A stretch of 9,084 bases of DNA from an uncultured Thermomicrobiales bacterium. Its GTDB lineage: Bacteria > Chloroflexota > Chloroflexia > Thermomicrobiales > UBA6265. The stretch's first letter is position 1; each line of letters starts with the position of its first letter. The notes beneath the pieces were generated by a model. That model searched no databases. It was not told where the DNA came from and saw only the letters and a program-made list of their open reading frames with translations. Below, piece after piece: positions 1 to 6,388 of this stretch. The stretch spans positions 1 through 9,084 of the forward strand of contig CADCWI010000021.1 of assembly GCA_902806355.1 (NCBI GenBank), given 5' to 3'. The translations under genes were made by a program, and so were the position numbers.

Positions 1-535
1 CCGATGCGAACGGTCCGTACGTCTCGAAGATCTCCGGGCTGCTCAGTCCCGATTCCATCGCGTTGACCTGGGCGAACGAGACGCCGAAGCGTTGCGCCAG
101 CAATACTCGCGAGAGCAACAGTGCGGCCGTCACGATCAGCATCGCGACGATCTGGAGGTCGAGCCCCCGCTTGTCACGGACGATCCGGGCCATCGATTCG
201 ACCACGCCGAATCCGAGCAACAGGCAGAGATAGAACTGCCACTGCGGGAAGAATCTCCAGAGCACAGCCGTCAGGATCGCGACCAGGAGCCCGGCTCCGG
301 CCGCCCGGGCGAGATTCGCGGAGGGTGTGCGATACGTCGGCAATCCGCGAACACCCGCGCAGTCAGGGCATCGCAACCCGACCGGCGTCCGAACCGCGCA
401 CGCAGGGCAGATCGGTTTCCCGCAGCGGCTGCAGCGGAGACCGGTCATGACGTTCGGATGGTAACTGCACGGCACCTGACCGGGGGGATAGGTTGTGGGC
501 TGCGTCTGCGCCATCGGCGTGGGGTTCTCTTTCAT
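1..535 (-). CDS. B-box-type zinc-finger integral membrane protein (partial, C-terminus off the left edge)
   Basis: The reading frame is open from an ATG at 535 to the window edge, giving 178 residues without a stop; an in-frame TAG lies eight codons upstream. The N-terminal 60 residues carry paired zinc ligands: C23-x2-H26, C35-x2-C38, C43-x2-C46 and C56-x2-C59, with the segment RCSRCGKPICPAC. This B-box/zinc-ribbon layout is common at the N-terminus of small membrane proteins and some rhomboid proteases in Actinobacteria and Chloroflexota. About three hydrophobic segments follow (near residues 76-93, 97-116 and 126-145), with a basic loop VRDKRG between the second and third. No rhomboid GxSG motif is seen in the visible part. 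It is the last visible gene of the minus-strand run, 54 bases after the glycosyltransferase. No clear Shine-Dalgarno precedes 535; Met8 is an alternative start behind a weak AAAGAG. The function is unknown. Confidence 0.8.
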   Translation of the reverse strand, partial: MKENPTPMAQTQPTTYPPGQVPCSYHPNVMTGLRCSRCGKPICPACAVRTPVGLRCPDCAGVRGLPTYRTPSANLARAAGAGLLVAILTAVLWRFFPQWQFYLCLLLGFGVVESMARIVRDKRGLDLQIVAMLIVTAALLLSRVLLAQRFGVSFAQVNAMESGLSSPEIFETYGPFAS

Positions 536-589
536 GCGAGACGAATCGATCTGATCCTAAAGTAGCTGGCTGGCCGGTGTCGCACCACA

Positions 590-1411
590 TCATACGTCAG
601 GAACGGCACCACTCCCTGGGTGCAAACGTCCCCGGACGGCAACCACGGCCACACGCAGGGCAAAGAGCGGAAGCACGAGCTGGCGACGCCAGCGCCACGG
701 CTCCCGCAGCAGGCGGTAGAGCCACTCAAGACCCATTCGCCGCACCCATCGCGGAGCGCGGCGGACGCTGCCCGAAACGAAATCGAACGACCCTCCAACG
801 CCCACCGCCAACCTTACGCCCGCCTCGGCAAGAGCCTGCTGATTGCGGGCGATCCAGTGGATCTGGCCCGGAGCACCGTATGCGACGAGGACGACCTTCG
901 CGCCGGAATCCCGGATGCGTGCACGTGAAATGTCATCGTGAATCTTTTCTGGCGTACCGCCATCCCAGGTACCGGCGGCGACGAACCCCGCGTAGCGCTC
1001 AGAAAGCCGGGCAGCAGCGGTAGCGGCGATTCCACGACTTCCACCAAGCAGATAGACGGGAACCTGCTCATCCGCACTGATCCCGCCAATCATCTCCATG
1101 ACGTCGACGCCGGTTACACGGTCGAGCGTCTCGCTTGGCGGAAAGGCTGGGTAGAGCCATCGCACGGCGAGGGTAATCCCAACCCCGTCCGGCGTCGCAA
1201 GATCGGCACTCCGCAATGCCGCCCGGAACTCGGGCTCCCGCGTCGAAGTCATCACGTATTCCGGGTTGAGCGTCACCAGATGACGGCATGACGCGTCACC
1301 AGTCCCGGTCATGACCGACCGGAGCCAGGCTCTGGTCACCGTCCGCGTCACGAGATCGACCGGGACACCCAGAATCGACACCCGTGCCGGTGGATTCGGC
1401 CACATCGTCAC
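590..1411 (-). CDS. WecG/TagA/CpsF family glycosyltransferase
   Basis: The protein has 273 residues, close to the family's usual 240-270. Members move N-acetylmannosamine or related sugars from UDP-sugar to an undecaprenyl-diphosphate-linked sugar at the inner face of the membrane, in teichoic acid, enterobacterial common antigen or exopolysaccharide synthesis. Family motifs appear in order: TLNPEYV at 47-53, DGVG at 75-78, RVTGVD at 98-103, YLLGG at 120-124, GVGGSFDF at 204-211, and RAPRW...LEWLYRL..EP at 218-238. T47 and D75 align with the catalytic pair known in Thermoanaerobacter TagA (T37, D65). The basic, aromatic C-terminus fits the membrane-binding appendage. The usual PKQE motif reads PGQI (181-184), which is atypical. 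The start is a GTG four bases after the preceding stop, with an in-frame ATG at 1405 as alternative. No Shine-Dalgarno is clear, so translational coupling is likely. The substrate cannot be told from sequence. Confidence 0.9.
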   Translation of the reverse strand: MTMWPNPPARVSILGVPVDLVTRTVTRAWLRSVMTGTGDASCRHLVTLNPEYVMTSTREPEFRAALRSADLATPDGVGITLAVRWLYPAFPPSETLDRVTGVDVMEMIGGISADEQVPVYLLGGSRGIAATAAARLSERYAGFVAAGTWDGGTPEKIHDDISRARIRDSGAKVVLVAYGAPGQIHWIARNQQALAEAGVRLAVGVGGSFDFVSGSVRRAPRWVRRMGLEWLYRLLREPWRWRRQLVLPLFALRVAVVAVRGRLHPGSGAVPDV

Positions 1412-1414
1412 GGG

Positions 1415-2578
1415 TCAGAAGTCGAAGTCGATGGAATCGAATGCCGACCCCGCCGAGTCGAGCAGGCCACCGAGCCCGTCACTCGCGTCCTGAAGTCCAC
1501 CACCGAAGACATCCGCCATGTCCTGCAGACCGCCTTCGGGCATGTTTGGCATGTCGACATTCGGGACATCGACATTGGGCACATTGATGTCACCACTGCC
1601 AGTGCCGCCGAAATACCCGATCATCCGTCCCGCCTGCATCGCGTCGAACACCATGTCGGCACCGTCAATGTCCCCGCCACCAAACCCGCCCGCTGGCGCA
1701 AACCAACCCGGACTTGATGCGCCGACACTGGCGAACGACCGTATCCATTGACGCTCCAGCCCGAACGCCACCGCATATGAGAGATAGCGGTCGAACAGCT
1801 CTCGTGCTTCCGCCAGATTTTCGTGCCGGTCGATCGATTCGAGGTAGCGCTTGAAGGCCCGCCACTTCGCGGCGGCTTCTGCACCGACCATTGTCTTCTG
1901 CGGCATCGCCCTGCTCAGCCGGAGCATCACGATCCAGATCAGAATCGATGCAATGGTTGGCAGAATCGCGAATGCATCAACACGCGCGGTCACGATTACG
2001 CCGACGAGGATCGAGCCGACCAATCCGATCCAGGAGAGGGTACGCCAGCGGCGGCGCGTCTCGTCCGGCGATCTCGTGAAGTACCGGCGATCGACCATCT
2101 CCCTGTACAGGTCAGCCCGGATCTCCGGCTCATGTGCGTCGAACCGCGGTTTGATTGCACTGAGCAGCACACTGTCGAAAGAGGTTGGCTTCCCGTTGAA
2201 CAGGACGCGGAGGAGATCGCGCTCGAGCCGGGACGTGACGCCATCCGGATCGACCACCGTCAACAAGTAGTCGCTCCGACCCTTTCCCGTTTGGCCGTCC
2301 GCGCCATGTTGCTCCTGGATGGTGATCGCGCCGTGGCGGGCAAGCCCGAGTAAGGTCGCCACCACATCATGGTGATCGACATGCTCGTCGACGAGTGTCC
2401 CGGCGGCACCAGGGGGCAAGTCATCAGGCGGTTCGGTCACGATCTCGGCGACGAGACCCGTAGCCGGATCGCGGCCCCGGACGAACCACAGGATCACGAT
2501 GCCGACGACACCGCCGCTCAGGAACACGACCATTGCCACAAGGAAGATCAGGTGAAGCCAGGCTGTGGAAGTGCTCAT
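1415..2578 (-). CDS. Short DUF2207-type membrane protein lacking the N-terminal extracellular domain
   Basis: This 387-residue protein is a paralogue of the cytoplasmic half of the DUF2207 protein encoded just upstream. Shared landmarks are LWFVRGRDP (30-38), EPPDDLPPGAAGTLVDE (49-65), DVVAT (71-75), REMVDRRYF (159-167), AAAKWRAFKRYLE (235-247) and YAVAFGLE (268-275). One membrane segment spans about 8-33 and a hydrophobic pair spans about 181-220. The roughly 250-residue extracellular domain of the family is missing, so the protein begins at what would be the second membrane segment. The tail is rich in Gly, Asp and Asn, with an NVPNVDVPNVDMPNM repeat (332-346) and a GGLQDM/GGLQDA repeat, and ends in acidic and Phe residues. 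ATG 2578 has an AGGA Shine-Dalgarno six bases upstream. The gene lies 47 bases after the full-length paralogue and 3 bases before the glycosyltransferase. The molecular function of DUF2207 is not established. Confidence 0.85.
   Translation of the reverse strand: MSTSTAWLHLIFLVAMVVFLSGGVVGIVILWFVRGRDPATGLVAEIVTEPPDDLPPGAAGTLVDEHVDHHDVVATLLGLARHGAITIQEQHGADGQTGKGRSDYLLTVVDPDGVTSRLERDLLRVLFNGKPTSFDSVLLSAIKPRFDAHEPEIRADLYREMVDRRYFTRSPDETRRRWRTLSWIGLVGSILVGVIVTARVDAFAILPTIASILIWIVMLRLSRAMPQKTMVGAEAAAKWRAFKRYLESIDRHENLAEARELFDRYLSYAVAFGLERQWIRSFASVGASSPGWFAPAGGFGGGDIDGADMVFDAMQAGRMIGYFGGTGSGDINVPNVDVPNVDMPNMPEGGLQDMADVFGGGLQDASDGLGGLLDSAGSAFDSIDFDF
1545..1589. repeat. Short tandem repeat, three degenerate 15-bp units
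   Basis: Three consecutive 15-base units at 1545-1559, 1560-1574 and 1575-1589 read TTTGGCATGTCGACA, TTCGGGACATCGACA and TTGGGCACATTGATG. They lie in frame in the short DUF2207 gene and encode the Asn-Val-Pro-Asn/Asp-Val/Met-type repeat of its tail. The unit length is a multiple of three, so changes in copy number would keep the frame. Confidence 0.7.
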
Positions 2579-2625
2579 ATGTTGTCCTGGTTCACCACGC
2601 CCGTGATACTGAGGCCCGGATTCAT

Positions 2626-4731
2626 CTAGCTGAAGCCGCGGCCACCACCGCCTCCCCCGCCCCCACCGCCGCCGAATCCACCGCCTCCGCTGAACCCGCC
2701 ACCACGCCCGCTGCTGCCGAAGCTGCCGGAACCGGAACTCGCGGCGAAGGCCCTGGCGACGGTTCCCAGCATGCCGAAGAAGTCGTTACTGCCGCCCTGA
2801 AGTCCACGGCCTGCCGAATCACTCATGTCCTGCAGATCGGGAACATCAACCCCGCCACCGGCAGTCCCCTGGCCGCCAGGCACGCCCTGTCCACCACCGA
2901 GCGATCCGCCAAAGCCTCCATATCCACCGTAGCCGCCGCCATACCCGCCAATCGGGTACGTTGTCCAGCCGCCGCCCCGATGGCGCCGCCGACCCACGCC
3001 ACCACCCAGGGGACTTCCAGTGACGACGACCATGCCACCACCACCGAAGATATCCTGCGTAGCAACCGGAGGCGCGTAGGCAAATCTCGACACCCACGAT
3101 TCATCGAGCCCGAACGCAACCGCATATGGGAGGTACTTCTCCAGGATGTCGCGGGATTCCGTAAGGTCGCGCCGCTGGCCGATGTCCTCGAGATAGGCCT
3201 TGAACGCCCGCCATTTCGCAGCGGACTCCGCTCCGGCCCTGGTCTTGCCCGGCATCGCATCGGCCAGTCGTCCGGCGAAAAGGAAGAAGACCAGGCCAAT
3301 CAGGATCGGGAACCACGCCCACATGGTCGTCGCTCCCACCAGCACGATCACGGCGATCACGACGGCTGCGCTGATCAGCGGAACGAGCCTGAAGATCCGG
3401 CGCATGCGGTCACGCGTCCGCTCCGGCGATTCACGGAAGTACTTGTGGTCGACAAGCTCCTGGTAGAAGCCTTCATGAATGTGGTCGTTCTCAGACGCAA
3501 AGGCGCCGGCCACGCTCGGCACCTCGACCCGCGCCCCAGCTTCCGCGCCAGGACCGAAGACGACATCGAGCAGCGTTTGCTCGTACGGTTCAAGCATCTC
3601 GGAATACGGGAGCTTTTCGAGTTCCACCCCCGTCGAAGTCGCCGACCCTTCCATGTTGTTGAGCTTGATCACGTTACGCCGAACCAGGTCGAGCACCGTC
3701 GCGACGACATCGCGGGAGTGGGCCCTCTCATCGATCAGCGTGCCCGCCGCGCCAGGACGAAGATCGTCTGGCGGCTCGGGGATGTACTCGGCCACCATGC
3801 CAACCTCGGGATCCCGACCCCTAACGAACCAGAGCAGGTAGGCCGCCACGCCACCGGCGAACAGGAGCAGGAGCCCAGCGACCAGCATGATCGTGCCCGC
3901 GATCGCGCTCCGTTCCTCGCGCTCCTGCCGCTCCTGCCGAAGCTGATCATCCTGAACTTGCCAAGCCGGGACGGGCGCGTCGGTGATCGGCGGGAACTGG
4001 AGGCGGACGTTGAGTTCTTCGCCCTGACCAAGGTTCGACGCTTCCCAGGTGTACGAGCTCCCGCTTGCCTGGACATCTTCGGGAAACGCGATCGTCTGGT
4101 CCGCGGGAACGGCTTCTGGCAGGTTGATGGTTGCCGACGCGGACTCGACCGGAGCTACATCCGTCACCGTTTCGGAGATCGCGATCCACCAGACCTGCTG
4201 ATTTGCCGGGTCCAGATTCTCATAGACTCGGATTGCACCCAGGACATCGTACTCAAGAAGGATCAGCCGAACATCATCACTCGGTGAGGTCGACTCGAAG
4301 CCATAATCGATCGCCAGCTCGCCAGCCTGCTCGGAGTATGTGAATGTGCCGGCATTCTCGCCATAGCGTCTGGGCGGCAGGTAATCGAGCGGCTCGGGGG
4401 TCCCGGCTGGATCATTGGCGACCGCAACACTGACGTTCTCGATCCCCTCGACGCGGCCGAGCGGGATGTTGGCGAAGCCATTGCTGAAGTAGCCATCGAA
4501 CTCGACGAGCTGCCGCTCCGTAATGTGCATGGTCCCGTCTTCCCGGACATCGATGGTGACGTCGTAGTCGGTCCAGACGACACTGTTTTCTGCCGATTGC
4601 GCCAGGGCATCGACGGGAGACGATGGCGAAAGTGCGGTCCAGCTCGCGGTCAAGCCGATCAACACCAGAAGCGTGGTGATCAGTGCTTGGCGACCGCGCT
4701 TCCACGCCATCGTTGGCATTCCCCTGCGCAT
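2626..4731 (-). CDS. DUF2207 family membrane protein, full length, with glycine-rich C-terminal tail
   Basis: This protein has 701 residues. A basic N-terminus and a hydrophobic segment (about 15-34) suggest a signal peptide or anchor. Residues about 50-248 form the extracellular DUF2207 domain (VVWTDYDVTIDVREDGTMHITE at its start). A charged stretch (261-274) precedes a membrane segment at about 276-302, ended by WFVRGRDP. A cytoplasmic part follows, with EPPDDLRPGAAGTLIDE (319-335), then a hydrophobic pair at about 449-487, then AAKWRAFKAYLE (504-515) and LPYAVAFGLDESW (534-546). From about 562 the tail is dominated by Gly, ending in an 11-residue Gly run before RGFS; such tails are common in this family. 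ATG 4731 is preceded by AGGGA with a short spacer. The gene heads the minus-strand run and is divergent from the Fur-family gene. Its role is unknown; an envelope or surface function is inferred from topology. Confidence 0.9.
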   Translation of the reverse strand: MRRGMPTMAWKRGRQALITTLLVLIGLTASWTALSPSSPVDALAQSAENSVVWTDYDVTIDVREDGTMHITERQLVEFDGYFSNGFANIPLGRVEGIENVSVAVANDPAGTPEPLDYLPPRRYGENAGTFTYSEQAGELAIDYGFESTSPSDDVRLILLEYDVLGAIRVYENLDPANQQVWWIAISETVTDVAPVESASATINLPEAVPADQTIAFPEDVQASGSSYTWEASNLGQGEELNVRLQFPPITDAPVPAWQVQDDQLRQERQEREERSAIAGTIMLVAGLLLLFAGGVAAYLLWFVRGRDPEVGMVAEYIPEPPDDLRPGAAGTLIDERAHSRDVVATVLDLVRRNVIKLNNMEGSATSTGVELEKLPYSEMLEPYEQTLLDVVFGPGAEAGARVEVPSVAGAFASENDHIHEGFYQELVDHKYFRESPERTRDRMRRIFRLVPLISAAVVIAVIVLVGATTMWAWFPILIGLVFFLFAGRLADAMPGKTRAGAESAAKWRAFKAYLEDIGQRRDLTESRDILEKYLPYAVAFGLDESWVSRFAYAPPVATQDIFGGGGMVVVTGSPLGGGVGRRRHRGGGWTTYPIGGYGGGYGGYGGFGGSLGGGQGVPGGQGTAGGGVDVPDLQDMSDSAGRGLQGGSNDFFGMLGTVARAFAASSGSGSFGSSGRGGGFSGGGGFGGGGGGGGGGGRGFS
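2629..2700 (-). repeat. Low-complexity glycine-codon tract
   Basis: The 3' end of the full-length DUF2207 gene is a purine/pyrimidine-skewed GGN codon run that encodes the poly-Gly tail. It is simple-sequence coding DNA and a likely place for slippage or assembly error. Confidence 0.7.
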
Positions 4732-4925
4732 GCTTCCCTAAATCCTTTCGCCGGCGACCATCCGCGGAACAAACAACCCCTGTGAGTCCGATACGCACAA
4801 TCGATCCAGTATCGCACGACACCACGACAGCCTGACGCTACACTAAGAGAACTGGACACCGGTAGCGAAACGCTCCCATTTACGTCCCTGCAATCTTCCA
4901 CACAGCCCAGTTTCAGGACCACATC
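4732..4925. promoter_or_regulatory. Divergent intergenic region between the DUF2207 run and the Fur-family gene
   Basis: These 194 bases must hold the promoters for both directions. Toward the regulator, ACGACA (4816-4821) and TACACT (4839-4844) are spaced by 17 bases and each match four of six positions of the sigma-70 consensus. On the minus strand, TGCGATACT around 4809-4817 could be an extended -10, but no good -35 accompanies it. An inverted repeat, CGATAC (4789-4794) with GTATCG (4809-4814), sits next to the rightward promoter. A small imperfect hairpin, AGCG-AAA-CGCT (4864-4874), lies in the regulator's leader. None of these is more than a candidate. Confidence 0.4.
4915..4918 (+). promoter_or_regulatory. 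Ribosome binding site of the Fur-family gene
   Basis: AGGA lies seven bases upstream of the ATG at 4926 and supports that start. Confidence 0.6.
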
Positions 4926-5435
4926 ATGACCGATCAAGCATCTGCCAGCCCACATTCCACAGCGGTCGACTCGCTCGTCAGGGCCGATGTCGAAGCCATC
5001 CTCGCGCAGCACGGGTATCGCCTTACCGCCCCCCGGGCAGCTATCGTCGACGCAATGCTGACACATTCGCGACCCTTCACCGCCGAGCAACTCGTGGCCG
5101 AGCTCAGGGGCAAGGTAAAGGACTCGTCCGGCCCCCGCATTGGCCGCGCGACGGTCTACCGCACTCTGGAAATCCTGGCCGCGATCGATGTGCTGACCCG
5201 CTTGATCCAGCCAGACGGTCATCCAGCCTATATCTCGGACTCACTCGGGCACCGCCATCACCTCGTCTGCTCCACCTGCGGCACGGCGGTCGCGTTCACC
5301 CGGTGCCCGGTCGATGAGCTGGTGCAAGCACTGACCAAGGACACGGAGTTCCAGATCCACGATCACCTGCTGGAAGTCTTCGGTGTCTGCCCGACATGCC
5401 AAATCTCGCAAACGCGGGTCGCAGCCGCTAATTGA
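4926..5435 (+). CDS. Fur-family metal-responsive transcriptional repressor (Fur/Zur/Mur type)
   Basis: The protein has 169 residues, slightly longer than the usual 130-150 because of an N-terminal extension of about 15. The winged-helix DNA-binding domain spans about 20-95, with RLTAPRAAIVDAML (32-45) and the recognition helix region GRATVYRTLEIL (73-84). The dimerisation/metal domain carries H109-R-H-H112 followed by C115-x2-C118, then H145-x-H147 and C155-x2-C158. The two CxxC pairs are the structural zinc site of the family, and the histidines are candidate sensing ligands. The usual acidic residue in the segment after the first CxxC (consensus near VxEF) is Ala here (AVAF, 121-124). The next genes encode an ABC-3 type metal transporter, so it probably represses that operon, and a Fur-like box overlaps its own stop codon. 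Whether it senses Zn, Mn or Fe cannot be decided from sequence; the histidine-rich segment and neighbours favour Zn or Mn. Confidence 0.93.
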   Translation: MTDQASASPHSTAVDSLVRADVEAILAQHGYRLTAPRAAIVDAMLTHSRPFTAEQLVAELRGKVKDSSGPRIGRATVYRTLEILAAIDVLTRLIQPDGHPAYISDSLGHRHHLVCSTCGTAVAFTRCPVDELVQALTKDTEFQIHDHLLEVFGVCPTCQISQTRVAAAN

Positions 5436-5449
5436 CACTGAGTATCAAT
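5431..5449. promoter_or_regulatory. Candidate Fur-family operator (19-bp near-palindrome)
   Basis: ATTGACAC-TGA-GTATCAAT has arms complementary at seven of eight positions. The inner 15 bases (5433-5447) read TGACACT-G-AGTATCA and match the 7-1-7 Fur-box consensus TGATAATnATTATCA at 11 of 14 positions; the match to the Bacillus Zur box is poorer (7 of 14). The site starts in the last sense codon of the Fur-family gene, includes its TGA stop and covers the -35 element of the transporter promoter, a classic place for repression. Confidence 0.7.
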
Positions 5450-5460
5450 AGTGGTAGGGT
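5432..5460 (+). promoter_or_regulatory. Sigma-70-like promoter for the metal ABC transporter operon
   Basis: A perfect -35 hexamer TTGACA (5432-5437) is separated by 17 bases from TAGGGT (5455-5460), which keeps the key T, A and final T of the -10 consensus. Transcription would start near 5467, leaving a leader of about 110 bases before the ATPase gene. The -35 is embedded in the candidate Fur-type operator. Confidence 0.65.
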
Positions 5461-5468
5461 GCTTTTCT

Positions 5469-5522
5469 TGAGAGTTCTCACCGGCCGATGATCGTGCGGC
5501 CGCACCGTAGGGCCTCTGCCCT
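5469..5522 (+). other. Structured leader of the transporter operon
   Basis: Three inverted repeats follow each other just downstream of the predicted start of transcription. TGAGA-GT-TCTCA (5469-5480) is a perfect-arm palindrome. CGGCCG (5482-5487) pairs with CGGCCG (5497-5502) across nine bases. AGGGC-CTCT-GCCCT (5509-5522) is a compact hairpin. A pyrimidine-rich stretch follows, but no run of T, so a classical terminator is not evident. The elements may be incidental in GC-rich DNA, or may act as a second operator and RNA structure. Confidence 0.35.
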
Positions 5523-5578
5523 CCTCCATTCCAGATGGTGGGATTCCATACGCTTCCCGCACTCGTAGCCTGGTTTCC

Positions 5579-6388
5579 ATGACACACTCCGAACAGTTCC
5601 GGCACAATGGTCCGGTTCTCGAGACGACTCACCTTACGGTCCACTATGAAGACCGACCTGCCCTTGCCGATGTCTCGCTCGCGCTGGCCTCGGGGGAGAT
5701 CGTCGGGCTGCTCGGTCCAAACGGTGCCGGCAAAAGTACGCTCCTGAAGGTGATGGCCGGGATGCTTTCCCCTTCGCACGGGACCGTTCTGTTCAGGGGT
5801 CAACCCCTGCGCGGCACACACCCAGCCATCACCTATGTTCCGCAACGCGCCGGCGCGGACTGGACGTTTCCGATTTCCGTGCTCGAAGCCGTTTTGCTTG
5901 GGTTATCGCACCGCACACCGCGCTGGCGAGGCTTCGATCGTTCCGAGCGGAAGCGCGCCTGGGAAGCGCTTGCTGATGTCGGCATGGATGAGCTCGCCGA
6001 CGTGCAGATTGGGGCGCTCTCCGGCGGCCAGCAACAGCGGGTGTTTCTCGCTCGCGCCCTGCTGTCCTGCGGCGCCGTCCTGCTGCTGGACGAGCCCTTC
6101 ACCGGCGTCGATATTCCCACCCAGGATCTGTTCGGTTCGATCTTCGCCGATCTGCACCGCCGGGGCACGGTGATCGTCTACGCCACGCACGACCTCGCCC
6201 AGGCCGGGCGCACGTCAGATCGGGTGATCCTGCTCAACCGGCACCTGATCGCCTCGGGGCCACCCGCCCAAACCATGCTCGAAGCGCCGCTCCGGCAGAC
6301 GTTCGGTGGACAGGTCGTCGTCGTCAGCGCACCGCCGATCGGTTCCCCTCGCGAGCCGGCCGTCAGCCGAACCGGAGTGCCGCGATGA
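5579..6388 (+). CDS. Metal ABC transporter ATP-binding protein (Mn/Zn/Fe type)
   Basis: This 269-residue protein is the cytoplasmic ATPase that powers import through the permease encoded next. It carries Walker A GPNGAGKST (46-54), a Q-loop at PQR (88-90), the signature LSGGQQQR (147-154), Walker B VLLLDEP (167-173) and the switch histidine in THD (203-205). The segment ADWTFPISVLEAVLLG (93-108) and the ending LRQTFGGQV (238-246) are typical of the ZnuC/MntB/TroB-like ATPases rather than other ABC groups. The tail after 250 is a short, variable Pro/Arg stretch. ATG 5579 is the start used because the conserved fold begins about 13 residues later; no clear Shine-Dalgarno is seen. Its last bases overlap the permease start (ATGA), so the two are translationally coupled. 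Expression is probably controlled by the operator at 5431-5449. The metal specificity is inferred only. Confidence 0.93.
   Translation: MTHSEQFRHNGPVLETTHLTVHYEDRPALADVSLALASGEIVGLLGPNGAGKSTLLKVMAGMLSPSHGTVLFRGQPLRGTHPAITYVPQRAGADWTFPISVLEAVLLGLSHRTPRWRGFDRSERKRAWEALADVGMDELADVQIGALSGGQQQRVFLARALLSCGAVLLLDEPFTGVDIPTQDLFGSIFADLHRRGTVIVYATHDLAQAGRTSDRVILLNRHLIASGPPAQTMLEAPLRQTFGGQVVVVSAPPIGSPREPAVSRTGVPR

Noticed and set aside
92..565. 157-residue open frame on the plus strand
   Set aside because: It is opposite the zinc-finger membrane protein, whose ordered Cys pairs and hydrophobic segments are far more convincing.
493..1023. 176-residue open frame on the plus strand
   Set aside because: It is antisense to the TagA-type glycosyltransferase and shows only low-complexity basic and Pro-rich sequence.
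2533..4287. 584-residue open frame on the plus strand
   Set aside because: It lies antisense to the full-length DUF2207 gene, which has clear domains and membrane segments. The plus-strand product is Arg/Pro/His-rich with no recognisable motif, as expected from a GC-rich shadow frame.
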